NCBI RefSeq assembly: GCF_031461075.1
Contig: NZ_JAVKPK010000002.1
Coordinates: forward strand, 75,174 to 139,173
Direction of reading: 5' to 3'
Length of the DNA stretch: 64,000 nucleotides
Source of the DNA: Methanosarcina baikalica
Lineage (GTDB): Archaea > Halobacteriota > Methanosarcinia > Methanosarcinales > Methanosarcinaceae
Numbering within the stretch: position 1 is the first letter of the stretch; each line of letters begins with the position of its first letter. The position numbers were made by a program, and so were the translations under genes. A model generated the notes under the pieces. It had not been told where the DNA came from. It worked only from the letters and a program-made list of their open reading frames with translations, and did no database searches. Shown here in pieces: positions 32,793-41,637 of this stretch.

Positions 32793-32825
32793 AAGGCCCT
32801 TTTACCAGGCCTTTTATCCTTTCCT
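32793..32825 (+). terminator. folD terminator
   Basis: AAGGCC (32793-32798) and GGCCTT (32808-32813) form a stem followed by T-rich sequence. Confidence 0.6.
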
Positions 32826-33427
32826 TTCTTGAGACTTTTTATTTCTAAAGCTGTTTTTTCTTATACTTTTATTTTAATTTACTTTTACTAATTTCTGATA
32901 AATAAGTAGTACTGTTTTGCATTCAGCGGTTTCCTTATCATATCCAATGGTACAGGATGACGATCCATGTGATAATTTCCTGGCAAACAGAGGGTAAGGC
33001 ACCGGATTATCAGGTCAAGGCACATAAAATTCTTATTCTTACCATTTCATATTAAAGCAATCAAAGTTGTTTTTCCAATTGTGCCAGATAAGGAAATTCA
33101 ACCCTATTTTCTTTATCTTGCCAGCTTACGATAACAGCAATTGTTTTTTATAGATTATTCCTTAATTAATGCACAACATTGCTTTCCCAATTGTGTCAGA
33201 TTAATTCTACACATCAATATTTTTATGTATTATTGAAGCTTATTTTACTACAATAAGAATTTACTACCAATAATACTCAAACTAATTATTGGATTTAAAT
33301 ATATAGGCTAATTACTATAAAATACTCGGCCGCTAAAAACCAGGCCACTAATACATCTCAAAGAGGTCGTAAACAGATTTTAAACAAATTTACCTGATAA
33401 ATCCGGCTGATATATATTAATTAATAT

Positions 33428-33601
33428 ATGGTTACAGTGATTATTTATTTGATCCTGATAATGATATATCAATTAAATCCCCATATCCGGAAGACTCCGG
33501 GGTGGAATAAAAGGTTTTTTCAGGGAACATTCATAAAGGCGGAATATACCGCATTCCCATTTACGATTCAAACGGATAACACTGAAATGTCTCATGACTG
33601 A
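33428..33601 (+). CDS. Possible small membrane peptide, 57 residues
   Basis: An ATG-started 57-codon frame whose first 15 residues are a hydrophobic stretch (VTVIIYLILIMIYQL), followed by a basic and then polar tail. No ribosome binding site is visible and no family is recognised. It is listed because it is the only plausible frame in a 900-base gap; it may be chance. Confidence 0.2.
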   Translation: MVTVIIYLILIMIYQLNPHIRKTPGWNKRFFQGTFIKAEYTAFPFTIQTDNTEMSHD

Positions 33602-33701
33602 AAAGCATCTGTGAGGCTGCATCCATCAAGACATCTTTACCGATGTCCGTTAAGTGCTGGCTGGCGTTAGCTGATAAATTCATATAGCCTGGTTGTCAAA
33701 A

Positions 33702-34928
33702 ATGGTTGTTGATACTGATATCTGCGGTATAAAAGTAGGAGATCGATACCCTGCACATGTAATGGGCATTATTAATCTTAGCCCGGAGTCCTTTTACGAA
33801 AGCTCTATTGTAAGCCCGGATTCGGTGCTCGAGATTGCGCTGAAAATGGTTCAGGACGGAGCAACTTTTCTGGATTTGGGAGCCCGTTCAACCTGGAGAC
33901 TTGCCGAACCTATTAGCAGGGAAGAGGAACTCAAACGTATCCTGCCAGTGCTTAAAACTCTGGAAGGCAATGTGGATGCTGTGATTTCCGTGGATACAAT
34001 GTTTCCTGAAATCGCAGAAGAAGCTCTCAAAAGAGGAGCTGAAATTATAAATGATGTTTCCGGTTTTACTGCAGATCCTGGAATGATTGAAGTAGTGGCA
34101 GATCACGGGTGCCCTGCCGTTGTTATGGCTTCTGAAGTAGTTCCTGGAGATCCTCTTGGAATGGATTCTATTATCGGAGCACTTGATTCTATAATACAGG
34201 CTGCTGAAGCAGGGGGAATAAATCCTGAAAATCTTATACTTGACCCTGCAATAGGCATGTGGACAGAAGAAAAGCTTCCTATCTATGATTTTGAAACCCT
34301 TGACGACTTTGAACGCTTGAAGATTTTTGAAAAGCCTTTGTTGGCAGCCCTTTCAAGAAAATCTTTCATAGGGGAGGTGCTTAAAAAGCCTGCAACTGGA
34401 AGGATCTATGGCAGTTTGGCCGCTGCAGCTATTGCAGTATATAAAGGCGCAAATATTATTCGTACGCACGACGTGCCTGAAACCTTCGATGTTGTAAAGC
34501 TTTCAGGGGCTCTAAGAAGTCGGCCAAGTATAGTAAAAGAAGGCAGGTATGAGGTCTCTGTGCTTGAAGTAAAGACCCCGCAGGATGCAGGCATAGCTAT
34601 GCGAAAACTTGGAGCTACCAGGATAGGCTCGCAGGTAATGCAGAACAAAAGCATCCACCTTATGCTGAAAATTCGTAATCTTACGACTACAGAGGCTCTG
34701 ATAATAAAACAGGAGATGCTTGCCCGTGGAGGAGATGCAGCTCTGGCAAGGGACGCAGTTTCCCATGAAACGGAAATGACTGACGTGCTCGTAATGGGCA
34801 CTCTCCTGCAGTTTGAGCGCCTTGCGAGTAAACTTGAAGGTCAGGCACGCTCCCTCCCACTTATTGCCGAAATGATCCGCAAATGTATTGCAAACCGGAA
34901 CGATCTGGAATATCGATATTTGAGGTAA
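33702..34928 (+). CDS. Dihydropteroate synthase-like protein
   Basis: A 408-residue protein. The N-terminal 260 residues are a pterin-binding TIM barrel with dihydropteroate synthase landmarks: VMGIINLSPESFYESS, FLDLGARSTW, VDTMFPEIAEEA, IINDVSG, LLAALSRKSFIGEVL and the closing IIRTHDVPE. The C-terminal 140 residues are an extra domain found in archaeal DHPS-related proteins. It may join a pterin to p-aminobenzoate or a related aryl unit. The ATG at 33702 is preferred to a TTG three codons earlier. It is followed two bases later by metV, placing it in the C1 unit. Confidence 0.8.
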   Translation: MVVDTDICGIKVGDRYPAHVMGIINLSPESFYESSIVSPDSVLEIALKMVQDGATFLDLGARSTWRLAEPISREEELKRILPVLKTLEGNVDAVISVDTMFPEIAEEALKRGAEIINDVSGFTADPGMIEVVADHGCPAVVMASEVVPGDPLGMDSIIGALDSIIQAAEAGGINPENLILDPAIGMWTEEKLPIYDFETLDDFERLKIFEKPLLAALSRKSFIGEVLKKPATGRIYGSLAAAAIAVYKGANIIRTHDVPETFDVVKLSGALRSRPSIVKEGRYEVSVLEVKTPQDAGIAMRKLGATRIGSQVMQNKSIHLMLKIRNLTTTEALIIKQEMLARGGDAALARDAVSHETEMTDVLVMGTLLQFERLASKLEGQARSLPLIAEMIRKCIANRNDLEYRYLR

Positions 34929-34930
34929 TT

Positions 34931-35545
34931 ATGATTATAACTTCAGCAAAACCCCTTGAAGAAATCCTGGCCCTATTAAAAGATGAAGACGATATCTTCG
35001 TTATCGGATGCAATGTCTGCGCCGCAAAACTAAAAACAGGAGGAGAACCCGAGGTTCTTGAAATATGCAGGCGGCTAGAGGGACACGGAAAGCGTGTTGT
35101 AGGCTGGGCTCTTCCCACCGCAGCCTGCAGTGTCCGGTCTTTTGAGTCTCTGGCCCAGAAAAATGAAAAAATAAATGAGGCACACTGTATTCTTGTCATG
35201 GGCTGCGGCAGTGGAGTTTCGACTGTTGCCAGTGTAACGGAAGTGCCTGTATACGGTTCAAATAATACGCTTTCTCTGGGAGGTTCTAGCGAGGGCAAAT
35301 TGCTTTCCGGCCAGTGTATAATGTGCGGTAACTGCACAATCAGCGAATTCGGAGGGCTCTGTTCCAAATCCCAGTGCCCTAAAGGGCTTCTGAACGGGCC
35401 CTGCGGAGGGGCTGTTGACGGAATGTGTGAAGTAAACAGAGAGAATGACTGTGTCTGGAATCTTATCTATGAGCGCTTGAAAAAAATCAAGAGACTTGAT
35501 CTTCTTTATTCTATCCATGCCCCCCAGGAGCATGGTTTTAAATAA
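34931..35545 (+). CDS. metV: MetV-type Cys-rich partner of methylene-THF reductase
   Basis: A 204-residue protein matching the MTHFR C-terminal/MetV domain that partners MetF in acetogens and some archaea. It has many Cys residues: GCNVCAAKL near the start, MGCGSG in the middle and a C-terminal cluster CIMCGNC, CSKSQCPKG, GPCGG and MCEVN, suited to zinc or Fe-S cluster binding. GAGGTAATT precedes the ATG at 34931, two bases after the DHPS-like stop. metF follows after 24 bases. The pair would make a ferredoxin- or F420-linked methylene-THF reductase; the electron donor is not visible. Confidence 0.82.
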   Translation: MIITSAKPLEEILALLKDEDDIFVIGCNVCAAKLKTGGEPEVLEICRRLEGHGKRVVGWALPTAACSVRSFESLAQKNEKINEAHCILVMGCGSGVSTVASVTEVPVYGSNNTLSLGGSSEGKLLSGQCIMCGNCTISEFGGLCSKSQCPKGLLNGPCGGAVDGMCEVNRENDCVWNLIYERLKKIKRLDLLYSIHAPQEHGFK

Positions 35546-35569
35546 TTTCATATCTAATATTCTTATTTA

Positions 35570-36463
35570 ATGCTTTTTAATTTTCGTGAAAAACTGAATT
35601 CCAGCAAATTTCTGGTTACTGCTGAAGTCTCTCCTCCTAAGGGAACAAGGTTTTCAGTCCCCCTGGAAGATGCTCACCAGCTCAAAGGCATTGCAGACGC
35701 TCTAAATGTTACGGACAACCAGTGCTCGATTATGCATATGAGTTCCCTTGCTTTTAGTAAGCTTCTACTTGACGACGGGCACGAACCTATTATGCAGCTC
35801 ACATGCAGGGACAGGAACAGGATAGGGCTTCAGTCAGATCTTTTGGGAGCGTATGCTTTGGGTATCCGGAATATCTGCTTGATGACAGGGGATTTTCCTT
35901 CGTGTGGAGACCATCCCGGTTCAAAGCCAGTATATGACCTCGATTCCGTACAGCTCCTTCAGCTTGTCCGGAAGCTTGAGTCAGGCGTCGATTTTGCAGG
36001 AAATATGCTGGACGGAGGGACTTCTTTCTGTACAGGCGCTGTCTCAGGAATAGATCCTGAAAAAATCCTACAACTCATAAAGCTTGAAAAGAAGGCTAAG
36101 TGTGGAGCTGATTTTATCCAGACTCAGGCTGTCTATGATGTAGGTATGTTCGAGGAATTTATGGAAGCCATAAGCCACCTTGAGGTACCTGTGATCGCAG
36201 GCTTGATCCCTCTCAAGTCCCTTGGAATGGCTGAATACATGAACAAGAATATCTCAGGAATTAATGTGCCTGAGGAAATCATGTTCCGAATGAAAGAAGC
36301 TTCCAACCCTATTGAAGAAGGCCTTTCCATAGCTTCCGAGACTATCAAGGAGCTGATGAAACTTTCAAGAGGGATCCATGTTATGCCTATCGGATCTCAT
36401 AAAAACACTCCCAGACTGCTTTCGATGGCTGGAATTTCAGGAATTAACGGAATACAAAAATAA
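35570..36463 (+). CDS. metF: Methylenetetrahydrofolate reductase MetF
   Basis: A 297-residue MTHFR-family TIM barrel. It starts FLVTAEVSPPKGT (the catalytic Glu lies in EVSPPKG), followed by LTCRDRNRIGLQSDLLGAYALGIRNICLMTGD, the classical flavin/folate-binding region, and GADFIQTQAVYD. It converts methylene-THF to methyl-THF. It is shorter than bacterial-eukaryotic regulated forms and lacks a regulatory domain, as expected for a MetVF pair. In methanogens the H4MPT enzyme Mer does the equivalent job, so this gene supports a parallel folate route, perhaps for methionine synthesis. Confidence 0.92.
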   Translation: MLFNFREKLNSSKFLVTAEVSPPKGTRFSVPLEDAHQLKGIADALNVTDNQCSIMHMSSLAFSKLLLDDGHEPIMQLTCRDRNRIGLQSDLLGAYALGIRNICLMTGDFPSCGDHPGSKPVYDLDSVQLLQLVRKLESGVDFAGNMLDGGTSFCTGAVSGIDPEKILQLIKLEKKAKCGADFIQTQAVYDVGMFEEFMEAISHLEVPVIAGLIPLKSLGMAEYMNKNISGINVPEEIMFRMKEASNPIEEGLSIASETIKELMKLSRGIHVMPIGSHKNTPRLLSMAGISGINGIQK

Positions 36464-37015
36464 TTTTCTTAAAATGGGAGGTTCTTCTCCTTTTCTTTAA
36501 GATTTAAAACTTCCGATTTTGTGTATTTTGTGCCGTTAATTTACTCCTTTTTCTTAAAAGCTTATCTTAAAACCTCTTTTATTCTTAATAATTAATGAGT
36601 TTTCAAGATCGTTTTCATACTCAGAAACTCTAGTGAGTAGTGAAAAAAATGATAATAGCTAATGAGTTTGCTCGGAACCTGAAATCTTTTGAGGAATCAA
36701 AGCTGAACAGGCTATCTTCGAAAGCTGTTACAGTGAACTGAAACATTCGCTTATAACATCTGCCTGAAAGCAAACCATTGGGAGAAAGTCTTTTCAGGTC
36801 CGATTTCTATCTTTCTGGAAGGTTAGTTGAGGCTTTTCAGGTTATATTTCCGGGAAATTTTCCTTATTTTCAGCCTCTTATCCTTGGAAGGAGGTTTTCT
36901 GAACTTTCGGATACATTTATTAATACCTTCCGGTATTTTACGGTTTGATTCCGTATCTATTGATTCATGGTCCAGAAGATTAGAGCTAATCATCAGCTTT
37001 TAAAGGCAGTAAAAC
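36464..37015. other. 550-base gap after metF
   Basis: Mostly AT-rich. A 30-codon frame from an ATG at 36649 to 36741 has a protein-like composition but no known relative, and may be a gene fragment. The right end should hold the promoter for the CofE-like gene; AAAGG lies 9 bases before its ATG. Confidence 0.4.
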
Positions 37016-37840
37016 ATGAATTCAGAAAACACTTACATTCAGATGTTCGGGATTAAGACCCCTATTATCAAGGAAGGGGACGACATCGTACAGATTCTCG
37101 AAACTTCACTGGAGGACGCAGGCCTTGTTCCGGTTGATGGAGATATTTTCGTGCTGGCCGAATCTGCGGTTGGCACGGCGGAAAAAAGAATTGTCAAGCT
37201 TGCAAGTATTACTCCCGGAGAAAGGGCCCGGTTTCTTGGGGAAAAATACGGGATCGATCCCAGAGAAATGGAACTAGTGCTTCAGGAATGCGATGAGGTT
37301 TTCGGGGGCGTACCCGGAGCTGCCCTTACCATCACAAAAGGTGTTTTGGCTCCCAACGCAGGGATCGATGCATCCAATGCTCCTGAAGGCCATGTAGTCT
37401 TGCTGCCAGAAGACCCGCGAAAAAGTTCGGAAAATATTCGGAGCCGGCTTGAGCAGCGTTATTCTTGCAGGCTGGGAGTAATTATCGGAGACAGCAGGAC
37501 TCAGCCTCTCAGGCTTGGCTGTTCAGGGATTGCGCTTGGAGTTTCAGGGTTCATACCTGTGGAGGACGCTCGGGGAACTTTTGATATATATGAAAAACCC
37601 CTTCTTGTTACATATAAGGCTGTAGCAGACAACCTCGTTTCGGCTGCTGAACTCCTTATGGGGGAAGCAGGGGAAAAAGTGCCCTGCGTGCTAATCAGGG
37701 GTGCTCCGGTAAGTATGGTAAACGAGTCTCCGGACGTGCCAACAATCTCAATGGAAGGCTGCATGTACTTCGGCAACATAATTAAAGGCCGGAAAGAGGA
37801 GAAAGGCACGGGAAAAATGCGTGATTCCTCAACGGGTTAA
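37016..37840 (+). CDS. CofE-like (F420-0:gamma-glutamyl ligase family) protein
   Basis: A 274-residue member of the CofE ligase family. Landmarks are the N-terminal FGIKTPIIKEGDDI, the metal- and GTP-binding GVLAPNAGIDASNAPEGHVVLLPEDP, the VIIGDSRTQPLRLGCSGIALG loop and the GEAGEKVPCVLIRG segment. CofE adds glutamates to coenzyme F420-0. The position after the folate genes raises the possibility that this copy acts on another glutamyl acceptor such as folate or sarcinapterin, but the motif set is that of CofE and F420 remains the default. The C-terminal 15 residues are polar and probably flexible. Confidence 0.85.
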   Translation: MNSENTYIQMFGIKTPIIKEGDDIVQILETSLEDAGLVPVDGDIFVLAESAVGTAEKRIVKLASITPGERARFLGEKYGIDPREMELVLQECDEVFGGVPGAALTITKGVLAPNAGIDASNAPEGHVVLLPEDPRKSSENIRSRLEQRYSCRLGVIIGDSRTQPLRLGCSGIALGVSGFIPVEDARGTFDIYEKPLLVTYKAVADNLVSAAELLMGEAGEKVPCVLIRGAPVSMVNESPDVPTISMEGCMYFGNIIKGRKEEKGTGKMRDSSTG

Positions 37841-38123
37841 AGCTTGCTGGGGTTTTCTTTTTTACATGCGTTTATGAGAAGGCACATGAAACTGAGATAA
37901 GCATTATATATTTTCGAAGATAATATATACAATAAAGTGAGTCCCGACCCTGTATTTGGCAATTCCGTCTTTGAGGCCTCCTGTCATTCAGGATTGGGGT
38001 TTCGACAGCTTTGTCGTACAGGCGTTTATAGGCAGTGTAGGTATGATTTTTCTCTATGCTTTCCGGAATAGAAAATGAGAATAGAGAAAGTCTCAGACGT
38101 TTCAAAGTAATATAGGTGATTTT

Positions 38124-38390
38124 ATGAAACCGATGTTATTGGACTTTTCCGCAACATGGTGTGGACCTTGCAGGATGCAAAAACCGATTATTGAAGAGCT
38201 CGAAAAGAAGTACGGAGATAAAGTTGAGTTCAAAGTTGTCGATGTGGATGAAAACCAGGAACTTGCCTCCAAATACGGCATACATGCTGTCCCAACATTG
38301 ATCATTCAGAAAGATGGGGCAGAAGTGAAGCGTTTCATGGGCGTAACCCAGGGAAGCGTATTAATGTCGGAACTGGACAAACTTCTCTAA
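38124..38390 (+). CDS. trx: Thioredoxin
   Basis: An 88-residue thioredoxin-fold protein with the active site WCGPC (residues about 11-15) and the cis-proline segment AVPTLII. It is slightly shorter than bacterial thioredoxin because the first strand is reduced, as in several small archaeal thioredoxins. It keeps cysteines of target proteins reduced; methanogen thioredoxins act on many C1-pathway enzymes. AGGTGAT precedes the ATG. It is monocistronic with a GC-rich hairpin downstream. Confidence 0.93.
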   Translation: MKPMLLDFSATWCGPCRMQKPIIEELEKKYGDKVEFKVVDVDENQELASKYGIHAVPTLIIQKDGAEVKRFMGVTQGSVLMSELDKLL

Positions 38391-38969
38391 TCGTTTTTTG
38401 ACAAAGACCACCCGGGGTTCCAGAGGCCCGGGGCTAATCTTTTCCATATTCGTTTTTTGAGCTTTTTCCAGCCCTTAAAGCTTGAAATCTTACCTTTTTA
38501 GATCTTTCTCTGCTTCCACGGAATTTTAATTCACTTATATTGAAGTGTTTTGATGCCCGTTTTCTGCTCAATGCTCACTGCTCACTATTTTTTTCAGTAA
38601 TTTACCCCCACTTAATTTCCTTTAATTAGAGTGGAAAAGTATACTGAGATCAACAACTGAAAAAGTGTGAGAGATCAAGGAATTAAAGGCCAGAATGATT
38701 GGATCATAATAATTAAATCAGTTTCCAGAAATAAATTATAGCAGTTAGATTGACAAAAATCGAATCAAAAGAGAAGATCAAGTTGTAAAAATTGGCTTCC
38801 ATTTGTTTCTTCGTTTCTTCCGGTTGATTAATGAAATCTTTTGGGGATAAAAAATCCAGAATACTATCTAAATAATGTTAGTTCAATGGGATAAATATTT
38901 ATAGTCAGTATAACCTACTATATCAATGTAAAAACGTACAAAAAAAATTTACAGTGGGAAGAGAAAAAC
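38391..38969. other. Gap with the trx terminator
   Basis: A hairpin of CCCGGG arms (38411-38416 and 38427-38432) followed by CTAATCTTTT is the likely trx terminator. The remaining 500 bases are AT-rich and hold no supported gene; AATATTTATAG at about 38892-38902 is a possible TATA box of the DUF1699 gene. Confidence 0.5.
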
Positions 38970-39377
38970 ATGAAAATAAGAGTCGTTAGTTCCAGAGAAG
39001 AAATCTTTACACTTAACCCTAATGAGCGTGTTGTTCACCTGGCCTTCAGGCCGTCGAACAAGGATATATTTGGACTGGTTGAAACCTGCCCGAAGATTGA
39101 AGTAATTCAGTTACCCAAATCTTACATGGCAACGGTTTCAAAGTCCATAGAAATGTTCCTTAAGATGCAGAGAATTGAGCTTATCGAAGGAGATGTCTGG
39201 GGCCACAGGAAGGATATAAACGAATATTACACTATTCCGTCCTCAGTGACTGAAAAAATAAAGGAAATGAAAACCGAAGGTAAATCCACTGAGGATATCG
39301 AAGCAAAGGTTTCAAGGGAAAGCAAGCTTAACCCTGGAATGGTTGCTTATATCCTGACCAAAGAATCTCCTGCCTAA
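38970..39377 (+). CDS. DUF1699 protein, paralogue A
   Basis: A 135-residue protein of DUF1699, a family I know only from Methanosarcina and close relatives. The N-terminal 90 residues (starting MKIRVVSSREEIFTLNPNE, with VHLAFRPSNKDIF, LPKSYMATVSKSIEMFL and GDVWGHRKDINEYY) are strongly conserved among three copies in this window. The last 40 residues look like a small helical, perhaps HTH-like, domain (KSTEDIEAKVSRESKLNPGMVAYIL). Function is unknown. It is alone, about 9 kb from the other two copies. Confidence 0.85.
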   Translation: MKIRVVSSREEIFTLNPNERVVHLAFRPSNKDIFGLVETCPKIEVIQLPKSYMATVSKSIEMFLKMQRIELIEGDVWGHRKDINEYYTIPSSVTEKIKEMKTEGKSTEDIEAKVSRESKLNPGMVAYILTKESPA

Positions 39378-39780
39378 ATTTCTGCAGGATAAAACATGCC
39401 TCCAGGCATTTTACTGGAGATTAGACCGTACAGAAAGGTACTATATCTTTCGTGATCTAATCTTCAGCTTAAATCTTATATTTAAGGGAAATGAGAATCT
39501 TGAAATTATAATTCAGGTTAATTTTTCAGAATTCATGTAAATTTATCAAGAAGATCCTTTTCTTTCTTCAGGATCAATTAAACTTTCGTTTTTTAGACAG
39601 CATCCACCCATTAAACTGTTTACTCTTTCTAAACAACCATCATTAAGATGAAAGCCCGAATTTTTAAGGCATTGATTCAATTTTTATCTGCCTTCTTATA
39701 TTTATACAATATAGTAATCACGAGTCTACGGGATTTCCCTAACCTTAAATAGCTTAAGTGTGATCTCCTCAAGGATTTGC
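39378..39780. other. Gap between DUF1699 A and the MBL-fold gene
   Basis: About 400 AT-rich bases. A candidate small Cys-rich protein on the minus strand (39546-39680) is listed separately. CCTTAAATAGC near 39743 could be the TATA box for the MBL-fold gene, and TGTATAAATATAAG (complement of about 39695-39708) one for the minus-strand frame. Confidence 0.4.
39546..39680 (-). CDS. Possible small Cys-rich protein, 44 residues
   Basis: A TTG-started 44-codon frame on the minus strand with four Cys residues (one near the N terminus, one at about 16 and a CC pair at about 27-28). A TATA-like element and a weak AAGGCAGA precede it. The product looks protein-like rather than random but matches no family I know. 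It converges with the DUF1699 gene. Confidence 0.3.
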   Translation of the reverse strand: MNQCLKNSGFHLNDGCLERVNSLMGGCCLKNESLIDPEERKGSS

Positions 39781-40800
39781 GTGATTTCTAAAAAACTAAT
39801 TGATCTTGGTGTGCTGGCGCTCAGGCAGCGTAATTCTCGCGGGACTTTTAAACCGCATATTTCTCTCCGATTCAGGAATGACGGCGGGGATTTACGCACG
39901 TTTTCCATTGACACGACCCGCACGCCTGGAAAGCATCCGCAGCCGGATGCCTATCTGATCACCCATGCCCATTCCGACCATCACGGAAAATCGGCTATGC
40001 TCTCCCCAAATGCTGTGTGTTCGGATAAAACGGCAACGGCCCTTGAAATCAGGCACGACAAAAAATATGTGGGCAACATATGCGGGGTTGGGGAGGAAAT
40101 CGAGGTTGAAGGGGTAAAAGTAAAGACCTTTCCTACCGAACATACTGCAGGCGCTACTGCTTTTTATTGGGAAAACGATGTAGGGACAAGGATTCTGGTT
40201 ACGGGGGACGTCAAAGATGCGAGTAAGCTTCCTTCCTGCGATGTCCTTATTACTGAGGCTAACTATGGGGACCCGGCAGATCCCACCTGTCATTTTACAG
40301 ATGACCTCGAAGGCATGAAATGTGCCCTTTTTGAACATGAGTCAGTTGCTTTCGGGGCATATGAATTTGGAAAAGCCCAGCGAGCAGTTGAACTCATAAG
40401 GGGTTTTGGATATGATGGCGCTATCCGTATGGAAGCACGAACCAGAGCACTTACCCGCAGTATGCTTGAAGATGCCGGGGAACTTACAGGTTTTGATTCC
40501 GAAGGAGAGGATGGAGTTTTCGTAGTAGCTCCCTGGGACCTTAACAAACTTCCCTGGAACATTAAAAAGTACGTGCTCAGCTGCCGAATGGATTATACTT
40601 ACCCGACAATCAGGATAAGCGACCATCTTGATGCCTGCGGGCTTGAAGATATGGTTAGAAAAATTAACCCTGAAGTCACTCTTGTCTATCACCCCGGAGG
40701 GGACAGGCCTTCTAAATTTTCAAAACATTTAAATTCAATAGGAATCGATTCGATATCCATAGATCAGATAGGTAATGTTTTAAGCAATGAATTTATTTAA
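39781..40800 (+). CDS. MBL-fold metallohydrolase (mRNA-processing exonuclease-like)
   Basis: A 339-residue metallo-beta-lactamase-fold protein. The metal motif is THAHSDHHG (HxHxDH), with further ligands in PTEHTAGAT and VTGDVKDA and a late HPGGD. The extended C-terminal half resembles the COG1236/COG1237-type archaeal proteins related to CPSF/exonuclease enzymes. It could act on RNA or DNA ends; the substrate is not known. The GTG at 39781 is preferred since AAGGAT lies just upstream; a GTG seven codons earlier lacks a site. It is followed by a tandem-repeat array. Confidence 0.78.
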   Translation: MISKKLIDLGVLALRQRNSRGTFKPHISLRFRNDGGDLRTFSIDTTRTPGKHPQPDAYLITHAHSDHHGKSAMLSPNAVCSDKTATALEIRHDKKYVGNICGVGEEIEVEGVKVKTFPTEHTAGATAFYWENDVGTRILVTGDVKDASKLPSCDVLITEANYGDPADPTCHFTDDLEGMKCALFEHESVAFGAYEFGKAQRAVELIRGFGYDGAIRMEARTRALTRSMLEDAGELTGFDSEGEDGVFVVAPWDLNKLPWNIKKYVLSCRMDYTYPTIRISDHLDACGLEDMVRKINPEVTLVYHPGGDRPSKFSKHLNSIGIDSISIDQIGNVLSNEFI

Positions 40801-40835
40801 AGCTGTGAAATTCAGTCCTAACATTCAATTCCAAT

Positions 40836-40975
40836 AATTTAATTCCGTTGATCTCGTTCCAGTAATTTGATTCCGTTAATCTCGTTCCAGTAATTTGATT
40901 CCGTTAATCTCGTTCCAGTAATTTGATTCCGTTAATCTCGTTCCAGTAATTTAATTCCGTTAATCTCATTCCAGT
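40836..40975. repeat. Five tandem copies of a 28-bp repeat
   Basis: The unit begins AATTTGATTCCGTTAATCTC and ends GTTCCAGT. Copies start at 40836, 40864, 40892, 40920 and 40948 and are nearly identical; only the outer ones have changes. Further degenerate TAATTTAAAT-type repeats continue to about 41120. There are no unique spacers, so it is not CRISPR. Confidence 0.9.
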
Positions 40976-41203
40976 ATTTATTTCAAATAATCTTATTTCA
41001 ATAATTTGATTCTAATAATTTAAATATAATGATTTAAATCTAATACTCAAACCTTATAATTCAAACTTTCTAATTTAAATCTTGTAATTTAAATTTTATA
41101 ATTCATACCTCATAATTCAGGTCTAATTTTTAACTGAGATTAGACCCTGACTACGATGACATTCCCGGAATATTAATAATTGCCGTTCAGGAGAGTACAC
41201 AGG

Positions 41204-41617
41204 TTGAGTAAGCAAAACCCAAAGTTAAAGTCCAGAAAGGAACCCGTAAATACTACTGAAGTTATTGCAGAAGGTTCCGTAGCGAACGTTGAGCCTCCAG
41301 AGAAGAAGAATCTGATTAAAGAAAGGACGCCTGAGGAAAAGCAGAAAGAACATAGAGATGGAATTATAAAGACGATAGTAGCTTCAGTACTCGGAATACT
41401 GGCAGGAGTTTTAATCTTCAAACTGTACGGGGCAGGAGAAGATAGGATCTGGTATGCCGTACTGATGATCATTATCGCACTCACGTATTTTATACAGAAG
41501 CTTATCTATCCTCAATTCAAGATCGATACCAAGGAATTTAAGGCAAAGGATTGGTTTTACGTGGAGTTTATAATCATTGATTTCTTCCTTGTTACCTGGA
41601 CCCTGCTCTTGAATTGA
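41204..41617 (+). CDS. EMC6-like archaeal membrane protein
   Basis: A 137-residue protein with a basic, charged cytoplasmic N-terminal region of about 60 residues and three hydrophobic helices (IIKTIVASVLGILAGVLIF, WYAVLMIIIALTYFI and VEFIIIDFFLVTWTLLLN). The pattern and size fit the archaeal EMC6-like family, distant relatives of an ER membrane insertase subunit. AGGAG lies about 10 bases before a TTG at 41204, which I take as the start; an in-frame TTG at 41180 has no site. A hairpin terminator follows. Confidence 0.7.
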   Translation: MSKQNPKLKSRKEPVNTTEVIAEGSVANVEPPEKKNLIKERTPEEKQKEHRDGIIKTIVASVLGILAGVLIFKLYGAGEDRIWYAVLMIIIALTYFIQKLIYPQFKIDTKEFKAKDWFYVEFIIIDFFLVTWTLLLN

Positions 41618-41637
41618 ATTCCACTTTCCTGAACTGC

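Larger units (their letters stand above)
32781..33701. other. 900-base gap between folD and the DHPS-like gene
   Basis: The longest gene-free stretch of the folate region. It holds a terminator hairpin at its left, two near-repeats of TTTCCAATTGTGCCAGAT (about 33072 and 33184), an AT-rich promoter-like zone (33380-33430), a 57-codon frame listed separately and a GACATC/GATGTC hairpin near 33630-33646. A long leader RNA for the downstream genes is possible. Confidence 0.4.

Noticed and set aside
40836..40975. Possible CRISPR array
   Set aside because: Repeats are directly tandem at 28 bp with no unique spacers, and no cas genes are nearby.
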